Virus record (IMG/VR): IMGVR_UViG_3300047564_004221
Coordinates: 1-44,271 of that record
DNA length: 44,271 bases
Strand: one strand, 5' to 3'
From: a virus
Shown: piece by piece, positions 24,401 through 34,300 of the stretch
How positions within the stretch are numbered: position 1 is the first letter of the stretch
How the letters are laid out: every line of letters begins with the position of its first letter
The notes under the pieces: generated by a model
What the model saw: only the letters and a program-made list of their open reading frames with translations
Databases searched by the model: none
What the model was told of the DNA's origin: nothing
Program-made: the position numbers and the translations under genes

Positions 24401-26752
24401 ACTGCCTGTACTAAAGTTGCTGCGGTTTGCATTACCAATAATTCTGTATGCGTTAAAAACAACGCTGGTAGGGCTAAAAGTACTGGTGTTTGGATTAAAA
24501 TTAAATACACTACCTGCTTCTACTTCATAAACGCTAGAATCGGTGCCTGCTTTTGATTTACTAACTGTGAATACTGCTGTGTAAGTAACTGAGTTAAGTA
24601 CAATAGCAACGGTTAAAGTTCCGTTGTCCTGTGCCTGTGCTAATGCTGTTATGGCAACACTAAGGCTTGTGAGTCCTGTAGTTACAGTTTGTGCTGTGGT
24701 AAGATTGGATGTAAGAACACCGTTACGAGTATAACTGAACGTTACTCCAGTACTAGGAGTAATTGTTACGCTGGTAGCACTGGATAGTGTATTAGTATTA
24801 CCAGTTTGTAAAGTTACGGAGCTAGTAGCATTAGTATAACTACCGCCTGTTCCGTCGCTGTTAGTAGCAACAGTAACACTATCGTTGCTTAGGTCAATAA
24901 CTGTTGCGGATGTACCAGCAGCACCCGCTGCTCCGGCCGCTCCGTCTGTTCCGCCTACCGTTAACGCAGAAACTTCTGTGTCTACCAGTGTACCACCGGC
25001 GTTAATTGCTGTGTACAGCAGTGCTCGTACAAATCTTGTAGTACTTGTTAAAGACGTACTATTTAAAGTTGCACTACCAGCATTAACAGTATCAACAGTA
25101 GTCCAGCTTGCTTCTGCACCTGTATCGCTTCGTTGTAAACGAATGCTGCCGCTAGTAAAACTACTGCGAACAGCACTACCAGAGGCACTATATGCATTAA
25201 AAACAACACTGCTTGGACTAAAAGCGCTGGTGTTTGGATTAAAATTAAATGTTCCTGAACTTTCTACTTCATATACAGTTGCATTTACACCAGCTTTTGC
25301 TTTGCTAACGGTAAATACTGCTGTGTAAGTAACCGAGTTAAGTACAATGGCAACTGTTAAAGTGCCATTGTCCTGTGCTTGAGCTAGTGCTGTTACAGCA
25401 ATGCTAAGTGTAGTCAGCCCTGTGGTTACAGTTTGTGCTGTGGTATGGTTAGACGTAGTTACGCCGTTTCTAGTAATACTAAACGTTATTCCAGTACTAG
25501 GTGTAACGGTTACGCTAGTAGCGCTGCTTAGCACATTAGTGCTGCTACCAGACACTAAAGTTACGTTTGTGGTAGCGTTAGTGTAACTACCGCCTGTTCC
25601 GTCCGTATTAGTAGCAACAGTAACATTATCGTTGCTTAAATCAATAACAGTTGAAGCAGCACCAGTTGCTCCATCACTAACTATACTCAGTGTTTCATCG
25701 TCTATTAAATTAGTAGTACCGCCTGCTAAATATGCGCGCACTCTTATGGTTTTAGTGTTGGCAGGAATAGAACTGTATGTATAAGTAGACTCGTTAACTG
25801 ACGAAGTATAGCGATCTACAGCCCCAGTACCGTCATCTGTGCTAATAATAAATCTACCGCTGTACACTGCTGGTGGGTTGGCACCGCTAGCACTGTATAT
25901 AGTATAAGTAACGCTGTTAGGAGTGTATACTCCTGCAATGGTTTTTTGTATTGCAGCTGCGCTAGAAACTACCCAGTATGCTGCAGCATCTCGTGTAGGA
26001 ACTATATTTATATCTGTACTTAAAGTGGTGGCAGTTCCATTACTTGTTCTTATATACGCTGTTATTCTATAAACAGTTTTTTGCGTTAAAGTACCGGCCC
26101 ATACCCCAATTGTAGCTGTTGTAGTAGTAGCTCCACTTACAGTAGGTACTGTTAAAGTGTCACCACTTAATTTAGTAATATTGAGGCTGTACCTGCTATT
26201 AGTAGCAGGGGTAGTTGTGCCTAAAGTATCTGTGGCTAGCGTAAGAGGCGCACCACCTTCAAAAACTTGTAGAATACCATCACTACCGGTCCAAGTTGCT
26301 ACTCCCGCGGTACTAACCGGCACATTTAAGCTATCATTTGAGTACCCTAGTGATAGCCCGTTTTGAGCTGCACTAATAATTGGTAGGGTAAGAATTTGTG
26401 TGGTAGTAGTAAATCCTGTTTCGCTTACAGTTACTCTATACTGTACGCTCGTGTTAGAGCCTGCTGCCGTTAACCAAGCAGCATTTAATGTAACAGTTAT
26501 ACTATTTGTACTACCTGTTATAGCTGTCCAGGTTCCGGTAATACCATATCTAAACTCCCAAACATAAGTAGGAGTCTTGTACAGGCTAGTTGTTGCAGTT
26601 AAAACAATACTGCTTGGAACTGGTGTTGTTGCACCTGGAGGAACTGTAATTGTGTTTATGCTATCATTTACAGTTAGCACCACACCAGGCGTAAGAACTC
26701 TGGTGGTGGCGGTATTTAGTAGTATATTTTTAGTATTCTTTAGGACTGCCAT
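21449..26752 (-). CDS. Central tail fibre / host-specificity protein, 1767 aa
   Basis: A very large tail-tip fibre. The first 370 residues contain Ig-like beta domains. Two long tandem units follow (about 235 residues each), each with TVIDLSNDxVTVATNxDGTGGSYTNAT, TALAQAQDNGTLTVAIVL, FNFNPNTSxFSPxSVVFNAY and a Gly/Ala collagen-like end (GAAGAAGAAG). Later, a module ANITLSGxQTIxGVxxTTxxRVLVKNQTT occurs twice. The C-terminus has GNIQPGDLIVTSNMPGKG, SYTVAKAREGAVF and a final ACIYLCG, a conserved end of large fibres that may aid folding. Its ATG overlaps the stop of the tail-tip gene by one base (TAATG). The position after tape measure and tail tip, plus size, suggest the lambda gpJ role. Confidence 0.85.
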   Translation of the reverse strand: MAVLKNTKNILLNTATTRVLTPGVVLTVNDSINTITVPPGATTPVPSSIVLTATTSLYKTPTYVWEFRYGITGTWTAITGSTNSITVTLNAAWLTAAGSNTSVQYRVTVSETGFTTTTQILTLPIISAAQNGLSLGYSNDSLNVPVSTAGVATWTGSDGILQVFEGGAPLTLATDTLGTTTPATNSRYSLNITKLSGDTLTVPTVSGATTTTATIGVWAGTLTQKTVYRITAYIRTSNGTATTLSTDINIVPTRDAAAYWVVSSAAAIQKTIAGVYTPNSVTYTIYSASGANPPAVYSGRFIISTDDGTGAVDRYTSSVNESTYTYSSIPANTKTIRVRAYLAGGTTNLIDDETLSIVSDGATGAASTVIDLSNDNVTVATNTDGTGGSYTNATTNVTLVSGSSTNVLSSATSVTVTPSTGITFSITRNGVTTSNHTTAQTVTTGLTTLSIAVTALAQAQDNGTLTVAIVLNSVTYTAVFTVSKAKAGVNATVYEVESSGTFNFNPNTSAFSPSSVVFNAYSASGSAVRSSFTSGSIRLQRSDTGAEASWTTVDTVNAGSATLNSTSLTSTTRFVRALLYTAINAGGTLVDTEVSALTVGGTDGAAGAAGAAGTSATVIDLSNDSVTVATNSDGTGGSYTNATSSVTLQTGNTNTLSSATSVTITPSTGVTFSYTRNGVLTSNLTTAQTVTTGLTSLSVAITALAQAQDNGTLTVAIVLNSVTYTAVFTVSKSKAGTDSSVYEVEAGSVFNFNPNTSTFSPTSVVFNAYRIIGNANRSNFSTGSIVLQRSQTGAEGSWTTITTTNGNTATLLSSALATTDRFVRALLYSATGGATGGGTILDTEAQSITVGGSNGAAGASGDKYATVYLYRWAPTTPANPTLNATSNYTWSPPAHSDYSASGDGWAVTPPANPNTPNTYLWVAAKQINAAATATLTQVTWASGTYTVYASTGNGLPGTKTAEAIVYQWATSIPTITGTSNYDWTAEAVDTAPSGWFTTVPDTGTASQTLWAATVSLIESVNVTTTSVNWTTASIQPFGFVGSTGAVGRIAYTETNGYSLVSQPTPSTYTTTVTGDNLPTQNTWHGIHVATATSANITLSGTQTIAGVSVTTGTRVLVKNQTTASQNGVYVGSTGAWTRATDADTWNKLVNLRVVVTGGTQSGIYLSNATAGGTLGTTSISFTATTAVAWTSTPPTAVTNDVIWQSDGIYNPTNDQTIWGVPYKSSLKVGNLSALATNTGSLTVSGNIKVGSYGTIVGGKTIFDSTPDTTFTPGFFLGYSGTNYRFQIGSGTSKYLSYNGTDLTLKGGTITGSIGTFVNSNAPQTSVELGANLDGNAFRLKRNDVCLIPPAYITDWVNTQGSGGAATSFWLSKKWPPQGYFNKSECKVATTANITLSGAQTIDGVAITTSDRVLVKNQTTTSQNGIYIASTGAWTRATNSDAWSDLWDALNGRQIVYINNGNTNFDKSFYFSGATSGTIGTTAITYTELDYGLSTYSGEALLITPDGATGLYVSDTSSKTSFSSSYLVVITGSRKEAQLIVTSKGTVGGFSQHCSRFQHFDTGNTLISSGIAAVTNGLAYYGEVGGISPFTGLHDGLLVKNTQVQVGDILVDDVLINKKDVQNTIYAVKLSTVPNTSAIGIFCSKEDLIYADAPAALIANAYGVEEHDPSTNSTKIKTVLEPVANMNDLINTYWLVNMNSLGEGQVNVCGENGNIQPGDLIVTSNMPGKGMRQNDDIIRSYTVAKAREGAVFTSPGEVKQIACIYLCG
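24185..25660 (-). repeat. Tandem about 730-bp coding repeat in the central fibre
   Basis: Two units (about 24965-25660 and 24185-24910) encode the same Ig-like domain followed by an FNFNPNTS domain and a glycine-rich linker. DNA and protein are clearly homologous but diverged. The first half (TVIDLSND to FTVSKxKAG) is best conserved, while the second half varies more. Confidence 0.85.
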
Positions 26753-28266
26753 TACACTAGCACCTCTATTTCTATGGTTCCTTTTATCCAGTCGGGTTTG
26801 GTGGCTATTACCAAACCTAGCTTACTAGACAATCCAAATCTAGAACTTGTTAGGCTTACTGCGCTGCCAAGTTCCAAGGTTAAGAATTTTGCTGTGCAAA
26901 CCATCTTGTAGACGACTCGGCCAGCTTTAAATAGGTTTAATTTCTTTAAGGTAACGGTATCAGCTTCTGCTAAATTTATTAAATAGCTTGGATCTGCTTT
27001 TGGTTCTACAGTGATACCATAATTTGTTTTTGTTGTAGGGTCAGTACTGGAACTTTCCAAATATTCTTCTGCATACGCACTTTTGTGATCTTCAGGTATA
27101 GCAGTAACTAAATTATTTTGTACAGTATAGTTTCTGCTTATACCGGATTTTACGCCAGCAATAACTTCTATTCTTCTAGCAACAGTCATGGAGTTTAGCA
27201 GTACGTCACTATCAGTAATTGTAGTGGTGGCGCTACCTGGTATCTCCAAGTTTATTAATTTGGTTTTGCCAAGTCTGGTAACAGACAGCACACAACCTAC
27301 ACTTTTTGCTATGTCTTGACATACTTGTAAAACATTTGCTCGCTCTGATAAGTAGATGCCTACAGCTTCGGTAGCATACGAGCCTGCAAAAGAAGTTAAA
27401 TCTATTTCTGCAGCAGTTAAAGTTTTGCCAAACATTCGCAGTATATTTAAAATAGTATTTTTTGCGCTTGGATCGTAGCTAGCAGTAACAGCACCAGTTG
27501 TAGTGCTTACTGTATTTTTTGAACCTTGAACTGACGCAGTAATTGTACCTGCTGGTGATTTAGTAAGCCTGAAACTGCCTAGCGGTATGCCCGCTGTTGT
27601 AAAATTAACAGGTATGCCATTGTCTCGTACTTCTATAATTTGCTCACAATCGGCCAAGTGCACCATATACTCTAAGTATACAGGATCTGTTAGCAATGGT
27701 GTAACATTAAATACTTCGCCAAAACAAACTGGTCGTAGTGCAGCTTTATTTTGGTTGTTATAAGTGCCTATAGGTACATTCTCTGTGTTATTGTAATAGT
27801 TACCTAATAGTGTTTCACTTATAGAAGTGTTTAACTTTTCCAGCTTATCGCGGACTTTAAAGCTTAGGGTGAATCTATCCTTAGCGTCTATATCAGAAAT
27901 TATACCATCAAATACTAATTCAAAGTTATCAGCCAAGGTAACTGTTGCACCAGGTGCGGGGAGTTCTCCTACATATACTCTTATTGTTTTATTAACCCAA
28001 ATAAAACTAGTAGTTAGCCAAGTATCTCGCTCACCATTTCCATTAACTATATCAACACTTCCGTAGTTAATGTTAGCGCTGTAGTCAGTATTTATATTTT
28101 CGGTTATATCAAAACTATTTTTTACAATACCACTATACTGGGTTCCGCTAACAGTAACTGTGTGAGTAGATAAATATTCGGTTACTGTACCTGCTGTACG
28201 TTCAATTTGGACTAGTAAAACACGCACGGTTTCTGGCTTTTCCAACCATGTTTGGTAATTTAACAT
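26752..28266 (-). CDS. Tail tip / baseplate hub-like protein, 504 aa
   Basis: A globular structural protein between the tape measure and the central fibre, where siphoviruses encode distal-tail and tail-hub proteins. It contains LEKPETVRVLLVQIE, FDGIISDIDAKDRFTLSFKVRDKLEKLN, RPVCFGEVFNVTPLL and VYLEYMVHLADCEQIIEVRDNG, then LSERANVLQVCQDIAKSVGCVLSVTRLGKTKLI and SVTSSRFGL-like C-terminal strands. The (R/L)PxxFGxxxNVxPLL ... VRDNGxPV pattern recurs in tail-hub proteins of marine phages. No lysozyme or peptidase motif is present. Its ribosome-binding site is weak (AAGAAAG). The stop is shared with the start of the central fibre. Confidence 0.75.
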   Translation of the reverse strand: MLNYQTWLEKPETVRVLLVQIERTAGTVTEYLSTHTVTVSGTQYSGIVKNSFDITENINTDYSANINYGSVDIVNGNGERDTWLTTSFIWVNKTIRVYVGELPAPGATVTLADNFELVFDGIISDIDAKDRFTLSFKVRDKLEKLNTSISETLLGNYYNNTENVPIGTYNNQNKAALRPVCFGEVFNVTPLLTDPVYLEYMVHLADCEQIIEVRDNGIPVNFTTAGIPLGSFRLTKSPAGTITASVQGSKNTVSTTTGAVTASYDPSAKNTILNILRMFGKTLTAAEIDLTSFAGSYATEAVGIYLSERANVLQVCQDIAKSVGCVLSVTRLGKTKLINLEIPGSATTTITDSDVLLNSMTVARRIEVIAGVKSGISRNYTVQNNLVTAIPEDHKSAYAEEYLESSSTDPTTKTNYGITVEPKADPSYLINLAEADTVTLKKLNLFKAGRVVYKMVCTAKFLTLELGSAVSLTSSRFGLSSKLGLVIATKPDWIKGTIEIEVLV

Positions 28267-28323
28267 AAATGTCTTTCTTAGTCGGTCAAATATTCTTTAG
28301 CTGCCAGATTACTAGCAACTAAA

Positions 28324-28349
28324 GAATAGGGCTGATATCAGCCCTATTC
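28324..28349 (-). terminator. Palindromic stem-loop after the tape measure, possible weak terminator
   Basis: A perfect 26-base palindrome (arms GAATAGGGCTG and CAGCCCTATTC around ATAT), 3 bases after the tape-measure stop. The - strand continues TTTAGTT, a short U-tract, so termination may be partial. A second, imperfect hairpin (CTTTAG...CTAAAG arms, 28292-28323) follows. Confidence 0.65.
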
Positions 28350-28352
28350 AAG

Positions 28353-31300
28353 TTAGTTAAGCATTGGTTTTGTTTTATCTTGCCAATTTTTATCACTTAC
28401 TGTTTTAATAACAGATTCAGCAATTTGATCGGCCATTTTTTGCTGTGCGTCGTAATTAGTAATAATCATGTCGCCAGTTTGTTTTTGCTGTTCTTTGCGT
28501 AGTTGTGTTACTTCTTCTCGTAGATCTTGTAGTTCTGCAACCATTTGCTTGAATGTTTGGGTTGTGCTTGCTACTGGGGTAAACATTCCGCGAGTTTCTT
28601 CGGCGGTGTATACTCTACCAGGTGTTGCAAAGTCTACCAGTTCAGGACCCTCTTCTCCAACCATTGCTAAACCTGCGGGTGCTAGCCCGCCTTTAGCAAA
28701 ATAGTTAGGATAACCATAATCTACTGAAGTATTTGCTTGCTGCATACGTTGTGCGGCAAGTTCAGCTTCCGCTGTAGCTATAAACGTTGCACGTTCTGCT
28801 GCATCAATAGTAGCTCCAAATTGACGTGACCAGTAGTCTAAGCCACCTGGATCTGGCTCTCTGTTAAGTATCTCACGGTAAAGGGCAGTAACAGCGGCTT
28901 TGGCAGCATTTATTTCAGCTTGTGCTGTGCCTGTAAATATAGCACGCTCGTTTGCGTCAACAATTGGACCAAATTGATTAACCCAGTATTCTAAGCCACC
29001 TTGATCTGGTTCTCTGTTAAGTACTTCACGATAAAGATTAGTAACGGCCTGTGTAGCTGTAGGACCTAATAGTCTTTCGATTCTGCCTAAAGATTCTAAC
29101 TGATCGTTAAGAAGCGTTAATTGTCTTTCGCCAATATCGATAGTGTCTTGGCTTAAGTTACCAGCAGTTTCCAAAGCGTCTAAGACTGTTTGGAAATCTG
29201 TAGTATACTGTGCACCGCTAGCAAATAACTCTCTGGAAATAGTTAAGAAGGTTTGTGAAGCACCTTGTAACTTACCAAGAGCCTCTTCATTTCCTGTTAG
29301 TGCTAAGCCGCGTACAGATTCAAAATCTGCTTTAGCTTGTGCATAACGTTCAATTGGAGTTAGTGTACTAGTAGAACCTACTAATAGGGACTGTCTAAAC
29401 TCACGAAGTGATTTAGTTAAGTCTGCTAGCTTAGAACTAGAACTTCCTAAGATACTACTTTGCAGTTCTAGTAGTTCGTTATAGGTTTCTGCATTGTTTA
29501 ATAACAGTGCAAAAGTTTCACGATCGTACTCGCTGCCAACTATATCAAGCGAATTTATTAGGTTTGTAAACTCAGTTTTTGTCTGTGGCAGTGTTCTACC
29601 GGCATCAGTAAATACTCTTGTTAACTGATTAAAGCGTATTCTAAATTGTTGCTCTTTGCTAAGGAACTTGTCGAAGTATACATTAATAGATTCTGCGGCA
29701 CTTTCTATTCCGCCTAATTTATCAATTAAGTCTTGTTCAAAAGCAATTGCAGCTTGAGTACTTAAATTAGCTATACGAATTCCAAGTATTTCTAAGCCAA
29801 TAGCTAAAGTTTCACTTTCTTTAACTATTCTAGCAACTGTTTCAAAATATTCTTCGCCTATTCGTTGATATTGCTCGATATACGGAAATATCTTTTGAGC
29901 ACCTTGATTAATAGCTACGCTTAGTTCTGCAAGAACTGCTTCTATTGCTTCTTTGCCTGTTAGTCCTTTTAAGCTAACATCCAGATTTATTGCTAAATCA
30001 GATATAGCTTGTACGGCTTGTGAACCAGAACCTTCTAAAATAATGGCTGATTCTTCTAAAACAGACTTCATTGACTCAAATACACTGCTTAAGCCTTCGA
30101 CAGCATCTTGTTCTAAGTCTCTAAAGTTGGTGCTTGTTCTGGTACTCTTAGATAAGCCGAACAGCCTTTTCTTTGTTGTGGTTACAACTTCGTATTGTTG
30201 GAATATTCCTAGACCTTCTGCTAGTTGTTGTAAAGTTCCAGTAACTTTTATACCAGCATCTTGAATAGTAGTAGTTGTTTTTGTTAGCAGTCCGAATAAT
30301 CCTCCGCCACGACTACCTTCTATAGTTCCAAACTGAGAAACATTTCCACCGAAACCACTTACTTGACCAAGCAGGGCCTTAACAGTCTCTCCAGTATTCT
30401 TTTCAATATCTTGTAAAGATCTTACTATCTTACTGCTGCCGCTACCAAAACTTCCAAAAAACTCTTCGCTTAGTCTATCAATACTGCTAGTAATACTATC
30501 TGCTTTTTCTGTTGGGTCGCCTAAAACTCCGCCGGCTCTAGTTACTAGCTGCCCATTAACATATTGTTGGCCTGTACCTTGTACTTCTTGTCGTTCGGCA
30601 GCACTTGTTCCTGCTTGAACTTTTGGCTCTTTTCCACCAATAGATGATAATAAGGCACCAACAACAGCAGCGGTTGCTGCACCGGCTGCAATGTTTAGCG
30701 GGAAAGGTAAACTAGCAATAGCTTTTACTACAGCTTTAACACCATCTATTCCGGCTTCAACAACGGAAGCTGCGCTTCTTGTTGCACTATTTGCTACACT
30801 TACTCCAGTTGCGGCAGTATCGGTTAGCATTTCTTTAATAGTCATAGCTATTTTTGCTATGTGCATTGCCTTTTCAATACCAGCTAATATTTTATATGCT
30901 GCTGTTTTTTCCTTGAACATTGATTTTGCTGAAGCGACTACTCTAATGTTTCCATTTAATTCGTCTTTTTCAGCCTTTTTACGAAGATCTCTTTCTTCTT
31001 TTAGTAGTTCTATGCTAGGGGAGCCACTTTCTTCTTGGCGCTTAAGATTATCTGCTAGTGCTTTTGCATTCTTTTCGTTTTGAACGCCTACTTCGGCTAA
31101 AGCGACTACAAACTCACCTATTTTTTCTCCAACAGTTCCGAAAGCACCACCTAAAGCTTCTGCTAAACTTCTGGAGTTGTTAATAATATCATTGAATCTT
31201 GCTTGCTCAAGTCCTGCTTGTTTTACAGCGTCTGCTATTCCTATAGACTTCTGTAGTTGAGCATCTGCTAACTTAATTGTATTATCTTTAGCAGCCTTTT

Positions 31301-34300
31301 GTGCTGCTTCTCCTGCAAGAATCAAATCTATTCTTCGTTGAGTTTCGCCTGTTAATCCATCTTCACCAGTATCAGCTGCAAGAAGTTTTCTTATTTCAAA
31401 AGTATTACGAGCCTGTTCTCTAGCAAACTCTTCGTTTGCTAAAATCTTTGCTCGCTCGTTTTCGTATAAGGCTGTTTTTAGAGTATTTTGATAAGCTATT
31501 TCTAGTCTGATTCTTTCGGTTAGACCAAGATTTTCAATATTTGCTTGTTGAACACCTTGTTCTGTTTCTAAACGAAGTTTTGCTATTTCGAGTTCCGTTT
31601 CTCTTCTAGATTTAACAACGGAAGATTCGCGATCAAACTCAGCTTGTTCTCTGTTAATTCTTTCTATAGTAGTTGCTGATAATGCTTTTGCAGCGTCCAG
31701 TCTGGACTTTTCTAGCTCCAGAGCTCTTTGTGCGGACGCTTGATCTAGCTGTTGATTCAATCTATTCTGTAAATCAGGTAAATTTTTCTGAAAGTCTGCT
31801 GCGGGTAGGTTTCTTAGTCTAATTATTTGTTCCGCATATTCTCTTGTAGCAGCTAGCTTACGATCTTCAAATTCAAGCTCTATTTGCTTTTGTCTATTTA
31901 AGTTTATTTGATTTGTTACTTGGTCTTTAACATCTAAACCTAAGTTTTCTTGAGCAGCCAAAACCTTTAATTTTTCGCCATCAAGTTTTAAATCTTCTAA
32001 TTTTAATTTATTTTCATTTTGCTGCTGTTTGAATCTAGCGTTGGAAACATTTACTTGTTTCTGCAGTTCTTCAGATAAACGTTGTTTGCTTAAATCAGAT
32101 AAAGTTCTATTATACTCTACAGTTCTAGCGCTTAGTTCTCTAATGGTTGCTCCTAAGCGCTTTCCTATTTCTGTTTGATTTTTCTCTTCCTCGCTTAACA
32201 GTTTAAGAGCGGCAAGAGGATCAGAAATTGCTTTTTCTAGTAGATTTAATTCAGTTCTAGCTTCTGCTAAAGCCGTGTTTGCAGTTTCTCTTTGCGAATC
32301 TGTTTGAGCATCTTTTGCGGCTGTTTCTGCTCGTGTTACTTTTAGCTGCGCTGCACTTAGTATTGTTGCAGTTGTTAACGATCTCATTGCCTTTGTATTT
32401 TCTACTTGGGCATCAATTTCTTTCAATTTTAAATCAGAGCTTTTTGCCACTAATTCAGGAATTGCATCAAAAGATGCGTATATTCCTTGTAGAAATTGAG
32501 TAGATCCTTTAGAAATTTGTGCAGCTAATCTAACAGCTAATAAATCTGTTTGTGCAGCTAAAGCTTGTGGAAGGGCTTTTCCAACTTTTTCGCCTATTTC
32601 ATTTAGTTTTGTTTCTGCAGCCAGCCCGCCTCTTTGAGCCTGTGCTAACGCAACAGCTACTCTTTCTCTCTCTGCGCGCAACTCTGCTACAGCTTGTTCA
32701 AAAGCTCTATCGTCTCGTTCGTCTTGTCCGCGTGCACCTTTACGGAGAAACTTAGAATCATTTCTATTTAGCTCTACCTTATTTAATCGCTCTAGTTCTT
32801 CTGCTAATTTTTTACTTTCTTTGGCACTGTCCGAAAGCTGGTTTTTATATCTACTAGCTTCGTCAGCTAGTTGCGAAAGTTCCGGACTTAGTTTCTCTCC
32901 AAAAATAGACGTACCACGACCAATGCCTTGAAGAACTTGTACTAATTGATCAGCAGATTTTATTACACCTTGAGATAATAAATTATTTAAATCGTTAAGT
33001 GCATTAGAACTGTTAATAGCAAAATTAGCTAAGTCATCAGAAACTGCAAATTTTTGGTTAATCTGTGCTATTTGATCAGTAATCTTTTTATAGGACTCTG
33101 CAAATTGTGTGCTAGCTATTCCAGCTATTTTTGCCTCTGTAGCGATTCCTTTAATAGCTTCTTCAAGCTTTTTAAGTTCAGGAGACGAAGCACCTAGTCG
33201 TTTTGCCGCAGCTTCTATATTTTCAAAAGTTAGATCAGTTATTTTTAACTGCTCTGTTACAATATTTGTAACCCTGGATAACGCAGCTGGGTCGTCTATA
33301 CTTTTAATTAGTGCAGTGACTTGTGTGGCTATGCCCTTACCAAAGTTTCGCTCAACTCCACTAATTCCAATAAATTCCTTAAACCTAGAATACCAACTTC
33401 CACTTATTGCCTCTTGCGCTTCTTTAGTGCGCTTAGTTAATTCTTCGAATCCTAGTGCAAGTTCTGTTAAAGCATTTCCGCGAGCTTGTGTTGCCTGTGC
33501 GGAGAAAGGGTCGTTTCTATAAAGATTTTCGTAAGTGTCCTGCAAGTTTTTCACAGTAGATTCGACTTTACTTACTGCACTGTCAAATTTTCCTACTGCT
33601 GAACTGGCTTTATCCAAGAATAAATCGAAAACAGAATATAAAGTGGCAAGTATACCTATAGCGCCTAAAAATCTATTGAAGGCTGCACCTAGTGCAGATA
33701 AAGCTCCTCCAATAGCGGCAGCTCCCGCTTTTACTCGTAAAGTAAAGGCGTCAAAGCCCTTAATACCTTGTTCAACAATAGCTGCATTTACAGCAATCAT
33801 TGCTCTAGTAACGCCGACTAAACTAGCCTGATATGCTGCATTACTAATTATTGAGGAACGAACTGCTTGCTGTTTAGCTCTTTCGGCCGTTGATAAAGTT
33901 ATTGACTCTATACTGTACCATTTTGTAGCATTTTGTCTAGCTTTTGTTTCTGTTTCTAAGGCCTTTTCGTAAGCCTTACTTTCTGTTTGGTAAGACCTTA
34001 TAGCTACTGCTGCTTCGCGATAAGCTTTAGCTTGATCTGTTAAGCCTCTACTCTCTAAGCCTTTAGCACTCGTTTCTATTCTTTTTAATTCTTTATCAGT
34101 AATGCTTTCAAGATCTTTACTGAGTATTTTATATAAACTAGATTGTTTATTAATACTGCCAGCTTTAATATCCTGAATACGTTTTTCTGCAGCAACTACA
34201 TTTGCAACTTCTTTTTCAACGCGTGCTTCAGCGGCTTTTTTTACAGAAGCACTAATTGCTTCTTGTGCTACAGCAGCGTCTTTGGCACGTTCAATGGCTC

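Noticed and set aside
28267-28352. Promoter before the tail-tip gene (TTGACC followed by TTAAAT)
   Set aside because: Spacer of about 20 bases and poor -10; the stem-loops there are the only supported elements.
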